Shown: one piece after another, positions 12,059-23,490 of the stretch
Layout of the letters: every line of letters starts with the position of its first letter
How positions within the stretch are numbered: the first letter of the stretch is position 1
Assembly (NCBI GenBank): GCA_027382625.1
Contig: JAJKFJ010021579.1
Location: 1 to 64,000 of the forward strand
Source of the DNA: Tetmemena sp. SeJ-2015
Lineage: Eukaryota; Ciliophora; Spirotrichea; Sporadotrichida; Oxytrichidae
DNA length: 64,000 nt
Direction: 5' to 3'
The notes under the pieces: model-generated
The model's input: only the letters and a program-made list of their open reading frames with translations
The model's database searches: none
Told to the model about the DNA's origin: nothing
Translations under genes and position numbers: made by a program

Positions 12059-12508
12059 ATGGCAACCAACCTAGCTAAGAGACAAGTACAACCTTAGCAA
12101 ACACAAGCTAAACTAATGTTCGGAACAGCAACCAAACAAGATGCTGTGTGCACTAAGTGCAAGGGAGAGCTCTCTGAACTTGAGCTCGAGCAAGAGATCT
12201 CTGTGCTTTAAATTGTCAAGCCAAGAGTTGAGAAGTCGGTGGGCGTTTAAACTATCGCACCTGATGCTCCTCTTGTTGCTGCTCCAGAGATCAATGAGGA
12301 GAAGAAACTTTTTGAATGCGAGTAATGTCAACGACAGTTCGAATATCCTCAGAGCCTCAAGCGGCACATCAAGGAAGTCCACTCAGACAAACCTAAGATC
12401 TATATGAAGCATTAGAAAGTGGACGGTCGCTATCCTTGCTCAACTTGTGAGCAGACATTCTCTCACTCTGCTTTCCTCATGAAACACTTTTGGAATGCTA
12501 GAGCTTAA
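12059..12508 (+). CDS. intact C2H2 zinc-finger protein of repeat unit 4, related to the TBE 57-kDa ORF
   Basis: The frame runs from ATG at 12,059 with TAA/TAG as Gln and no TGA for about 150 codons. It encodes a CxxC knuckle (CTKCKGEL), a classical C2H2 finger with C-x2-C and H-x4-H (FECEQCQRQFEYPQ, then SLKRHIKEVH), and a second C2H2-like finger (YPCSTCEQTFSHSAFLMKHF) whose last His is not in the usual place. The start MATNLAKRQVQ and the leader upstream match the zinc-finger half of the TBE kinase gene at 23,491, where the same sequence is broken by single-base indels. Here the kinase half is missing and the conserved end is KHFWNA. Formally the frame reads on into the inserted element because no TGA follows at once. 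It is likely DNA-binding. Whether it is expressed is unknown. Confidence 0.6.
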
Positions 12509-12605
12509 AGGATTATTTTTATTCATAATTTGTTTGCTATTTTTATTAACAATTTTCTTTGTCATAACAAATAATTGATTTAGTTTGTTCATCCAGAATA
12601 ATTAG

Positions 12606-13433
12606 TGAAAAACGGGGGGGGGACGGAAGTGCACCTCCCCTTTTTATTGTAAAAAATGCTAAAAAATCGTATGTATGAGCCAAACTAGTCCAAAAATGCC
12701 AAAAAATTAAGAGGTTTGGTCTATGAAATTTTCTTGAGGTTCAAATTTCGTGATTTTAATTTTTCAAAATATTATCTATTTTTTTAATTAAGACTAATTT
12801 TGAAGATTGCTTTCATGTTTTTGGGATTTCATCTCCTTATAATTACCCAGCCACATTTGTACTTCTATATATTCAGCTTATTCATAAGTGCGACAAGATT
12901 ACATATGATGGTCTAAAGATAGGTTGGAGAAGTTATGCACGTAATTTCCAAGAACTTTAATCAATTTGCTAAAATTAATCAATAAAGCATACTATATTTT
13001 CTAAAATAGAATAAAAGACGCTTCTCTTTTAGCTAATATCAGAGTAAGAGATAGCCAAATACTGCAATAGATTAATTTATCTCAATTTTGAACTTAGCTT
13101 GCCATATTCTTCTTAAGTAAACGAGGAAAGATTTCTCAAAGTTGGAGAGGAAGCCAAATAACTGAAAAATTTATAAATATTAAGTGCAGTTTTACTTATA
13201 GCGTGAAAGTGACCTACATCATTTAAAAACTATTGTTTAGTTGTAAATTTGATTTAAAATTATTTTCCAGTCATTTTCTGAAGAAATTGATATCATGAAA
13301 TTAGACTCAAGGAAATTTTATAGTCCAAAAACTTTTAATTTTTAGAGTTTTTAGATGATTTTGGCCTCTAATGACAATTTTTTAGCATTTTTCACAATAA
13401 AAAGGGGGAGGGGAGGTGCACTTCAGTCCCCAC
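12606..13433. mobile_element. poly-G-ended foldback element
   Basis: About 130 bp at the left (12,606-12,740, starting ACGGGGGGGGGGACGGAAG, then TGCACCTCCCC) are repeated as reverse complement at about 13,305-13,433. The interior shows no convincing ORF. The flanks offer a possible GTGAA duplication. It is placed between the zinc-finger ORF and block A of unit 4. It resembles a MITE-like foldback element. Confidence 0.6.
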
Positions 13434-15600
13434 CCCTCGTGAATTCAAAGCTTAAATTGAAAATGATATATTTTAATTTATCTTCGTTGATACTAACCTT
13501 TATTGTATATAAAATTTTAATAGAATGACATGATCAAGAGTTGCCATCTCACTTTAAAATAATGATTATTAAATATTAAATTATTAATTTAATCTCTATT
13601 TGCTTCATTTTAAGTAAAGAATAATTTAGAATCTTCATGAATCTCAATCTTTGGTCCAAAAGCACAAGCTTTCTTTATTAATCCTAACTATGATTTCATA
13701 ATTCTGATAGACTGTTAGAAACTTTTCCTAGTTTAGTTTTCTATTTTAGCTTTCTTTTCAAATTTGCGCATCAGCGATAAATCTTTGACAGCCTCTATTT
13801 CATAATGGCTAGTTAACTTTATTAAGTCACTTTGATAGTTGAAGTCAGATTGAAACCAATTAAAATTTTAGTAAGGCTTCTTTATTTCTAGTTTAACTGA
13901 GGTCTACAAATGTTTTTGGCGTAACGATAACGAGTTTTCCGCTCCAAGACACTAAAATATTTCCAAAATTAAAATTATTTTAGATTTCCTATTTTTACAA
14001 AAAATTTTCTTTCATAATAGAATAAAGTTTTGAAATACATTTTTCAAAATCAAAAATAAAATCCTTCTTTCAACTTTACTTCCCTACTTTAAATAGAAAT
14101 AAAATCATTACATCTTTTATTTTTCCTTATGTCCAAAATAGTTTAAAATAAGAATACTCGCATTAATTTTAAATTTATCTGAATTTTTATTGATTATAAT
14201 AATAAATGAAGCGCCTCCAAAGATGATTTAAGAGTTATCAAAGATTTTATATATTTGATCATCTCCACATCCTATTAAATTGGTACTTTCAATATTTTAT
14301 TTATAAAATTTATATCATCAAATTATTTTAAATAAATGATTTGACTCGCAATAATTTGTTGTTTTAATTATTGCGCCATTTATATGATTTAACTATAATT
14401 TCCTAGATTACTAAATATAAATTAATGTCTTTATCAAAAATAGTTTATTGTTTTTACAATAATTGTATAGGGTAGAGAAACATTTTTTGATTATATTATG
14501 TAAATCGAAATCTCTTTAAACACCCATGTAAAAAATAGAGTAGATGTCTATATAGTGATCTGATATAAATTCTCACTCGTCTACAGAAAGATGGAAATCC
14601 TCATTAAGTGGAAATTTAGAAGTAGATTTATTGATTATACAAGCTTTTTAAATTCCTCTGAAAAACATTCTTAGAAGCACTTCATTTCCTATGCTATTAA
14701 TGAGCAGAGTATTGTTTACTAAAGGCGTATTTAGAATTTATAACAGCTACTCCTCCAAAAATGAGTACTTGTCAAGGATTTAAAATAAAAATATACGTTT
14801 TTAACATAAGTGATTTCTCTTTATTAGGCAGGCTGATTCATTATATTACTTAGATATAACAAAAAATTATTTTAAAAAATCATTGATTTACATTAAAAAT
14901 TAGAAAGTAGAATGACCAATCAGAGTAATCATTTCTATTCGATACACAATAGAATTATAAATATAATATCCTTGCTAGGATTCCTGAGCAATCCCTTCCA
15001 TAAGTTATATATTATTTTAATTAAAAAAAACGTTATAGTAAATTATAATCTTCATAAAAGAATTCTTTATATCTAATAGCAGAAATAAATTATTTAAGAA
15101 AGAGATACTGAGCCCAATCATTTATTTCTATCATAAGAAGTTAGCAAAAAATCATGATTTAATATTTAAAAAATCGAATTTTAAATAAAATTCAACGATA
15201 ATTAATAATTATAATCTTTATTCGAAATATTTATTAAAGTAAGATATATAGTTGAAATTCTTGAAATGTGCTTCTAACATTTGATTTGAATGTATCCAAA
15301 TTAAATTCTATAGTAAAAGAAAATTAACATCTAATTAAATATAATAATCTTAAAAATCTAAATCTCTGGTTATTTAAAAAATATAATTAGTGAGGTTTCA
15401 ATTCTGACAAACTATTAAGCTTTCTATTAGGCATCCAAATTGAAATATCGATAATCTTCTTTTTAATTTTAAGTAAGTAATATAAAAACAAAATATTAAC
15501 TTAAAAATATGAAGAAAATATTACTCGAGGATTTATTAGTAGCTCTCCTAACTCGCTTTTAACTTAATTATCGTAGCTAGCTTAAAAAAAGAAAATTATA
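13434..15600. repeat. tandem repeat unit 4: blocks A, B, C, D
   Basis: Block A is at about 13,515-13,990, B at 14,215-14,290, C at 14,455-14,690 and D at 14,720-14,850, followed by a spacer that closely matches 8,440-9,190 (both contain TTAGCAAAAAATCATGATTT). On the minus strand, block D/C opens with DKYSFLEEQLLQILNTPL, but this copy has an in-frame TGA further on. Confidence 0.6.
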
Positions 15601-16812
15601 GTGCAATATAGGAGGATTATGAATGGATTAAAGAGATTACAAAAAATAGATGCCAACATGATCTATTTATTAAATTAACATAAAATTTCGAGATTAATAA
15701 TTGCCTTGTCTTCAATTTTGTACTTTTAAGCCTAGCTATATTATCTTTGAATTTCACCTTTTGTACATATTCCTTATTTATTTTCAAACTTATACTCTTT
15801 TCAAAATATTCTTACGCTAACTAATTTTCTTCTTAATCATTTACTTCATTTTCACTTTAAAATTATTTCAATTATTTCTGCAATAGGAAAGATATGAATG
15901 GGTTATTACTAAATGCATTTCCATAAATTCAAATTATTTACTCAAAATTTACACTGATTCTGATTGTCTAAGGGTCTGCATAAAATATTTTATTCATTTT
16001 GATAATTTAATAATGCCAGCTCTATTTATTTGTATATAGCTGAACTTTCTACTCGCACTTCTATGTACTTTGCACTATTAAATTCTGTTAAAATATGGCA
16101 AATAGCTTTCAAAACTTACGATTTGAGCAAAGATTCTTTCAAAGAATGTACTAACAAATTATATACGAGTTTATTCTCAACGGAGCTTTTCTTATTGTTA
16201 CTCATGCAGGAGATTTCGTACTCCTTAATCCTTTTTTCTAAGTAACTTGATTATCCTAAAATTGAATATTAAAATCTGTAAAGTAATAGCTAAACATAAA
16301 TCATAATGCTCAAAATAATTGTAAAACAAATAATTTTCACTTGCATTAGTTTGAAATGATGAGGAATAGCGAGCTTAGACTGTATTAAAAAATTTTCTTT
16401 TCACATGCATCCACTCTTGAGTTTCTAAATTTTTAATATATGAAAAAGAAACTTAAAATAAACAGATATACCACTGTTTTATAAAATAAAAATACTCTAT
16501 TATTTCTAAGATATTACTAATTTAACGTTGATTATTGAAATTTTTAAATCCAAATTAACTTTGTACGAATTAACGTAATAAGAAGGGAATAATTATAAAG
16601 TAAAGTAAAGTAAAGTAAAATTTTAGGAATGGAATTAATAATTAATTTCAAATCTCAGCACTTAAAAGTACTAGATAAGAAACCGTACTATTATCCTATG
16701 TAAGGAATAATTATAAATAGGGCTGTTAGGGAGCTCACCAATTAGATATATAAAGGAAAGTAAAAATCACAAAAGAGTATTATAGAGGTAAAAATTTAAA
16801 TAAACTTACATT
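15601..16812. other. AT-rich spacer, no gene seen
   Basis: No supported gene. A GTAAA microsatellite-like run lies at about 16,600-16,617. Positions about 16,600-16,715 match, as reverse complement, about 32,310-32,415, with landmarks CTTACATAGGATAAT and CGGTTTCTTA. This indicates a small dispersed repeat. Confidence 0.35.
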
Positions 16813-17300
16813 AAAAATCCCAAAACCCCATAATATGATAAGAAAGTGAAAATAAGTTGTGTATAATTAATTTCTTTATTAATACTTATAATCATGCTAA
16901 ATTTTAACCCTAAACAGGCAATCTAAAGTCTTCTAGGAAGGTGACCTTGACGTCTGTCTCATATTCTCTGAATTTTATACCTTTAAGTGCTTCCTCTATC
17001 TCAGATAACTGAGTGTTAGGTTTCATAGGTTGCTTGATTATTACTTTGTTTACTAACTTTTTTCAAAGGTTCTGATACCTTGTCTATCTCACAATGTCTT
17101 GTTGCGAATTATATTGCATCATCTTCACTTTCACACTAGTAGTATTCCTCTGGTTTCATTTCGCATTCAAGTTTGATTGCAACTATAGACCAAATGTCCC
17201 ACTGCACTGAACCGTTGAGCCAAGTCTGTCTCTTATGGGAAGTAGCCTGCAGTTCCTTGCACCGATGCTTCCTCAATGTTTTTTCTTCTTGCCCGATTCG
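16813..17300 (-). mobile_element. inverted, truncated 3' end of a TBE transposon
   Basis: The left boundary carries the telomere-like TBE terminus (TCCCAAAACCCC at 16,818-16,829) followed by the inverted-repeat sequence of the full TBE. From there to about 17,290 the sequence is the reverse complement of 24,590-25,055. It includes the end of the TBE kinase ORF, so that QGTPAYFPQR-type coding lies on the minus strand. The rest of the element is absent. The break falls next to a different transposase pseudogene. Confidence 0.75.
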
Positions 17301-18735
17301 GAGACCACTAAGCATTTTATATACTATAAGTCCAGGGCAATTCAGGAGGCAGAACCACTAAGAAGGACCGATTACAAAAGTACGCAGGCCGCTTTGAAAA
17401 TCCAGCTTCTCCTTTTCAAAAGTTCGGTTGCCCATTCAAAAGTCTGAACTCCTTTAATCCGGACTCGGCCAGGTCCGGTTTTTCTGCCAAGTCTGCTGCA
17501 ATTAATAAGCGACTACATAGAAATAGTGATGCATCTGTTCGGAATGGTGGTACTCCTGTGAAAGCAGGGGAGTGATCAGGTAAAATCGGCGTGAACTCTC
17601 AAAGTTCTTAGTGGAAAGCTGCTTTCCGCAAGCAGGCCGACTACTCCTTGTTGCATACTCCTCGTAAGTGGTGGCACACTATCAATTGAGAGCACTCTCC
17701 CTTATTCTTGAGGAGTAGAAATAGAAGCAGGGCAACCTCTCAGAGAGCAAGCACTTCCAGAACTTGAGGCTGTTGTCCTCTGCAAAGAAGGCGAGCTCCG
17801 ACACTGCCGCCCATGAGGAGTTAACTCCAACTGGCCGAACTAAACCGGATTTTCCTTGATCTGTGATTGACTTTTACCCTGCGCAAACTAAGTGATCATC
17901 TTATTTGCAGGACTTGCTTCAGAAAGTGCTGGTTACTCCTCGAAAATTCAAGCTGTCTCGTCTAATTAGCGACCTTGCCACTGAAAACCACAAGAACCGA
18001 CAAGATAAGCTATCTTGATTTTGTATAACCATGTTCAGAGCAAGATACTGGCCACAAGAAAGTCACTGCTCCTCCCTCGACTTCCTACCCTGCTGGTCTG
18101 ATTCCTCCACTCCTCCCCAAAACGTGCAAGCTCATAGCAGAGTTCTGACTCGACATGGAGAAGAGCCTTGGTGAGTATGGCATTCTGGCAATGCAACTCT
18201 CGATTTTAAGGTCCAAGGGAAGAAGTAGTAGTCATCCCTCAGTTTCATTGCGGCCATCAGCCAAAATCTCCTGATCTCTAGTAAAATCATTGAGGGCGCT
18301 TTCGATTCCACGCTGTTCGAAAATTTTAAATACCAGACGCTCCACTATCTGTGCACTGACCCTGAACTTAGCAGGAGGCGCGTGTTATTGATGATGGAGA
18401 ACGCCGCCATCCACAAGTACTCTGAAGTTCTGGAGACCGCTCGCAAATTTAGAGTGACGCTGCTTTTTAATGCGGAGTACTCACTTTGGTTGAATGCCGT
18501 TTAGCATTTGTTCCACTTCCTCAAGCAGCAATTGAGCATGACCAACATTGAGACCAAGTAAGCTTATTTTATATCAACTCTAGAACCCATTTGGAGAAGC
18601 GCGTTGGCGAGGTACTGACTGCAATGTCGGTGCAGGAATACAGCAAACTCTGGGTGGTCCCTATCAAGAAATGGATGCACACTCTAAGGTTTGGATTCAT
18701 TTAAAAGTAAAGTGCCAGTAGCTATGAGTATATCC
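17301..18735 (+). pseudogene. second DDE_3 (Tc1/IS630-like) transposase, degenerate
   Basis: This GC-richer tract reads on the + strand with the ciliate code. An early basic segment (KDRLQKYAGRFENPA, about 17,360-17,580) ends in TGA. A helix-rich segment follows (LVTPRKFKLSRLISDLATEN, about 17,920). The diagnostic part is at about 18,380-18,540: LLMMENAAIHKYSEVLETAR, then VTLLFNAEYSLWLNAVQHLF and HFLKQQL. This is the DN..IH and (P)YS..LN.(I)E..(F)..K pattern of DDE_3 transposases, with the second catalytic acid as E in MMEN and the final E replaced by Q. Several TGAs and frameshifts separate the parts. It is distinct in sequence from the TBE transposase and is an inactive relic. Confidence 0.6.
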
Positions 18736-19820
18736 ACAACCACCCTCCATGCTCATTATCTCTCTCCTGCCTTTATTTATATAAGCTTTAAGTTTATTAA
18801 TGTCCTATCATAAATTAATTTATTGTGATGGAACGATAGCAGTTGGTATCATAATATCCAAAACACTTCCTCATAACGGGTATCACCTCCTTATTTTTCC
18901 GAGCTCCCTCCCATACTTTCGAGGATCCTACCTAAAATCGGGAGCACTTCCCATAAAATCCAATGCGCATACAAAGTAATAGATATCGATTCTGGACTTT
19001 CAGAGCGGTCGTTCCAAGTAGACAAGGCGCCACTAGGATTCCTATGCCACCTACCTTTTTTTAGAGCTCTTCTTCAAATCAGGTAACATTGGTCAAAAGT
19101 GGACAGGATCGGATTGAATCCATATATATTTTCTAATTTGGAGGCTCCAGCGCGCAGGAGGACCAGAGATCAGGCAGGTTGACGCTGCACGTCAAGGAAG
19201 TAAGTAAACATACTTAGAATACGTATCTAAAGTAATAAATGGATCTCTCGCTTACTCTACCTCTATAGGTTTTGGGATCTTACTAGAGTATCTAAGTATG
19301 TAAAGTTTAGGATGAAATTAAATATAGATTTTTTACTTGAATTCTTTTTATAAGTTATCAATTACACATTCATATTCGTCCTATATTAAGATAGATATTA
19401 TAGAATCAAAATGGTAATAAATATATCTTAAAAAGTGTGATATGCAACTAAAAAAATACTTCATATAAGATTAATAAACAAACTCAAGGCTAAAATCTAA
19501 AAATAAAGTAGAAGAGGGCATTCAGTTGTAATAATAATACTTATCAGTTGTCTTCAAACTGAGTCACCAATAGTATTTTAAACCATTTTAAATCCCTTTG
19601 TAATAAGTTTAGAATTGTAAAAAGTATTATTCTTTACTTAATTATTCACACTTAAATGGAGTAGCGATGAAAATAGAGTCGCTATACTTGCTCAAATATT
19701 CAGTATACATTTGAAAGCTTAAAATTTAAAAGTTTACATCTCTAATTAAAAATTAAATTTAATACTTAAATCATCTTATAGAAATGCTAGGCTTTATCCT
19801 GAAATTATAATATCTTTAAA
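18736..19820. other. non-coding tail of the insertion and AT-rich spacer
   Basis: About 18,740-19,200 is GC-richer and probably belongs to the same element as the transposase relic. A small inverted repeat (CATACTTAGAATACG near 19,209 versus AGTATCTAAGTATG near 19,290) could be an element end. From 19,310 the sequence is AT-rich without an ORF. Confidence 0.3.
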
Positions 19821-20974
19821 TTGAATTATAATCAAGAGTTGCAATCTCAATATAAAATAATTGTCATATAACTTCAAATCATCAAATTTTAATTATATCA
19901 TTTTTTCTTTAAATTATGGTTAAATATTATTTCTAAGCCTTCAATTTATTAAAAGAATTTTGTTCATAATTAATAAATCATAGCCGATCTTTGCTAAAGA
20001 AATCATAAAAATCCTTTGAAAAAATTTAATTGTCTCTAGAAAAAAATAGAGAAGTATGAAATCTTTAGATTTAATTACTATCATTATAACATAACCCTTC
20101 TCATTATTTTTCTAAATCCCTGATTTATATAAGTTCAATCTAGGTTTACCTCAATTTTTTGTAAATAATAATATTGAATCTTCAGATTTCGCAAACTTAG
20201 GTCCAAAAGCACTAGTTTCTTTTTTTAATCCCAACTTTAATCTCGTAATTTTGATAGCCTGTTGAAAATTTCTTCTAGTCTTGTTTTCTTTTTTGGCTTT
20301 CTTTTCAAATTTACGCATCAATGATAAATCTTTGACAGCCTCTATTTCATATTGACTTATTAAATTTGCACTCTCACTTTCATAGTTGAAATCTGATTGG
20401 AACCATTTAAAATTTTAGTAAGGCTGATTTATTTCTAGTTTCACTGCGGTGCCTAAGTTTTATTAACAACAGTGTAGCGCCCCTTCCACTCCAATACATT
20501 CAATTATTTCAAGATCAGTTGAAAAACAAAATTATTTTATCTAATAACACCCTTTTTTTAATAAAAAGTTATTTAAACTATGGATTACAGATAAAACTTT
20601 GGAAATATTTTTAAAGTACAAGTTCATAATAGTTGTCTCTCACATTTTATCCTTCTAATAAATATATAATTTTAATATGAAAAATTACTCTTAAAATTTT
20701 TCAAATTTGAATTTAAAATGACTTGGACTATAATTGATAGGCTTCAGAAATTGATTTAAGAGTGAGCAGAGATCTTATATATTTTATCATCTCCACGTCC
20801 TATTTTATAAAAAAAGAGATTTTCAAGACGATAAAGCATTTTATCGTAATTTCAGAAGAAAAAAATTCTATTGGTTTGCTTCAAAATTTTAATTTAAGCA
20901 ATTTTTTAATTTATTTTAAGGCTATCCATCATTAAGAAATTTATAAATATGGTGTATAACTGCGAAAAAATAAT
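19821..20974 (-). repeat. tandem repeat unit 5: blocks A and B
   Basis: Block A (about 19,835-20,545) encodes on its minus strand the conserved repeat-unit peptide, and block B (about 20,750-20,815) the DDKIY segment. The unit is then split by the TBE insertion and continues at about 25,560. Confidence 0.6.
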
Positions 20975-21052
20975 CAAAACCCCATAATATGATAAGAAAG
21001 TGAAAATAAGTTGTGTATAATTAATTTCTTTATTAATACTTGTAATCATGCG
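20975..21052 (+). repeat. TBE left terminal inverted repeat
   Basis: CAAAACCCCATAATATGATA and the bases up to about 21,052 match the reverse complement of 24,973-25,049. The outermost bases resemble the C4A4 telomere repeat. Confidence 0.85.
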
Positions 21053-21082
21053 AGTCAAACGCGAAATTACTAAAAATACTAC

Positions 21083-22060
21083 ATGATCCATCCTATCTCA
21101 GTTTCATTTTTGACTCTAAGGTATGGATTTGTAGATCATGCCTTATCAGTAGTAATAGCAGTTCTCAACATAAACTCCATCGCAAAAATGTTGAGAGTGC
21201 CAGTGCGCACTATACTCTCGCATTTGAAAGTTGCTTTGCAGATGAGAAAGTTAGGAGTTGCAGCTGTTCCTCATCGCACTTCTAAGTTTCAAGATTGTGC
21301 ACATCAATTATTTGATTGGACCCTCAAACTCTTCGCCACTAGCGCACTTCAGTTTGGAGTAGCGCGGGAAGATCTTCCATAGATAGTTTTCCTTATCTCA
21401 AGATGTCTCCGTAGACTGTAGCAAACATCTTCGTTGAAATGGAGTGAGAAACGTACAAGAGTTGCAGTGGCTCACACGCGCGGGTTATAAGGTGCTATTC
21501 AGGTTAGAGCCATTTAAATTATATTAATTGAGATATGCGAGTAGTATTGAAAGCGATATAGGAATTACTCATGCAAGGGCACTAGTGTTCGTGCATTTGA
21601 TGGTCGTTATGTTGTAGTAGTTGTGGTAAATGTTCGCAGCGATAAGCGTGCGCGTGTGATCACAACACTTCAAGAGAAGAGTTGGTACAAGAAGCACGAT
21701 AACATAGAAGTTTAAACGAGTAGAAAGTAAATATAACTACAAGTGCGTTTCCTTGCAGAATCAGCGAAGACTCAGGCTTAGAAGCTTATGTCCTTCATCC
21801 TCGCTCTATAAGCGAGAGCAGTAATGTTGCGTTTCCTAAGAAGCTCAGAGCCAAGAAAGATCACAGCGTGAGATCGTTATCTCGTTGACAACCTCAGCGA
21901 CCACAAGACAAAGGAAGGGAAGAAGGCATACGCTGAGTTTTACATCACTCCTGTTTTTATTGTTCCATACTCGCCAGAGTTCAACGGCATTAAGTTTTAA
22001 CTGGAACTTAGTTAAGGGACACTATAAAGCTGCTGCTCTATCACTTGATGCATGATTAAG
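21083..22060 (+). pseudogene. TBE transposase (42-kDa ORF, DDE_3), frame-disrupted here
   Basis: From ATG at 21,083 the frame opens with a helix-turn-helix region (NINSIAKMLRVPVRTILSHL, residues about 33-53). After frame changes, the DDE part is recognisable: FDGRYVVVVVVNVRSDKRAR (about 21,600-21,660), a second acidic block read as YLVDNLSDHKTKEGKKAYAE (about 21,880-21,940), and TPVFIVPYSPEFNGIKF (about 21,950-22,000). These match the VDN..H and PYSPEFN.I(E) motifs of IS630/Tc1-type transposases. In ciliates, TBE transposases are reported to take part in elimination of germline-limited DNA during macronuclear development. At least three single-base indels are needed to join the pieces, so either this copy is dead or the sequence contains errors. 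Confidence 0.75.
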
Positions 22061-22199
22061 CAATCGATACAGAGGATTTAATAGTGAGTAGTTGTAAGAG
22101 AGTGGAAGAAGAGAAGACAAAGTTATGTGCGAGATAAGGTAGTGAATATTTAGAAAGTATTTAAGCTTAATTATGCTGACTTTAATACTTTTGCTTATC

Positions 22200-23068
22200 T
22201 GGGAAGAAGGGATTCTTAAGAGGTTCCTTTTTCTCTTCTGTTGGGCCAAATGGACCTAGCTTCCTCATCTTCGAACCTGCTCCCGCAGTCTCTGTGCGTC
22301 GTCCCTATGTTTGTATAGTGATAGACGCTTGCTCACCTCGTTGATGCTTGTATTTTTGCTTCCGTGCTCTGAATACCTTTGTCTCTCCTTCATTAAGTAG
22401 AATGGCCAGTGCCAGGTTTCTCTAGACAGTTAAACTTTCTGAAGCTTTCAAACCATTCGTCGCTGATAACTATTCTTGCTTCTTTGGGTCGTTCTTCTCT
22501 ACCTTAGAATCTCTTTTTGTGTGTGCATCTTCAATGATCTTCTTTGAGGTACTCTGCAAGTACAGTAGCAAGGACGCAAAGAAGAACCTTCGTTCTGGAA
22601 CTTGTTTGAGAGTTGTTCTTGTTAGGGGAAGGAATAGAGCACCTCCGGATCTCCCATCGCAACGTCATACATATTAGTGACTGATTCTCAGGATAGTTTG
22701 GGAACTCCATCATGTTGACATCGATTGTTTTTGAGAGCTTCTTCTCATCAGCAAGAATTGCTTTGAGGAACGAGATTTTTGTTCCATACATTGTCGGAAG
22801 GAACAAACCAACTAAGAATTATTGTTACTCCATAGCATGAGAGCTTCTTACCTTGCTAAGTGAGGTACCTGTAAAGGTCTTCCTTGCTTCGGAACCTGTT
22901 GCTCAACTCTTGCGCTTCCACTCTTACCCACATAAGCAGAGTAGAGAATATCTCCTCCAACACAACTTGGAGAAAAGGTAAAATCAAAGTTTTAAATTAT
23001 CAGAGTAGCCGAGTTTACTGTGTATTATTGAAAAGATTAAATTATCTCGTCATAAAAATTAATTAAAG
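22200..23068 (-). pseudogene. TBE 22-kDa ORF (unknown function), frame-disrupted
   Basis: This lies between the transposase and the kinase gene on the opposite strand, the position of the small TBE gene. Minus-strand pieces include MYGTKISFLKAILADEKKLS and MMEFPNYPENQSL (22,531-22,806). A C-terminal stretch (SEHGSKNTSINEVSKRLS, about 22,290-22,380) is joined through frame changes. No catalytic motif is recognised. The assignment rests on position and size within the element rather than on motifs. Confidence 0.5.
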
Positions 23069-23490
23069 AAGCGAATCAGGTGCAAGTTGTGAAGATGGAG
23101 CTCCTTTTTATATGTGGTGGCTCCATTAAATTAATACTAATTAAACTTAAAACTTAATTAGTAGCAATACTAAAGTTGCTGCAACTTAATTAGGAGCAGT
23201 TCAATCGCGTTGCAATGAAATTAGTAGCGGCTATTTTTAAGCCTTTCGTGACGTCGACATTACTAAATGGTTGCCAACGGAATTAAGTAGCACTACTAAC
23301 TGCGTTTTGAACTTTATTCGTAAAAATCAAGCAGATTAAGAGATTAATATGGAGCTATCTAATAATAATAAGAAAGATGAACATCAATAAATGACATCTT
23401 TTGCACTCTGATGTTTCCCTGAGTGCTCTGCACCTAGGCAGCATACTAATAATAAGTGGCGGGCTTTCATAATTTAAATTTGAATTTAAG

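Noticed and set aside
16595..16620. GTAAA run as a telomere or origin
   Set aside because: Only about four repeats of a short AT-rich motif, without other support. Best seen as a microsatellite.
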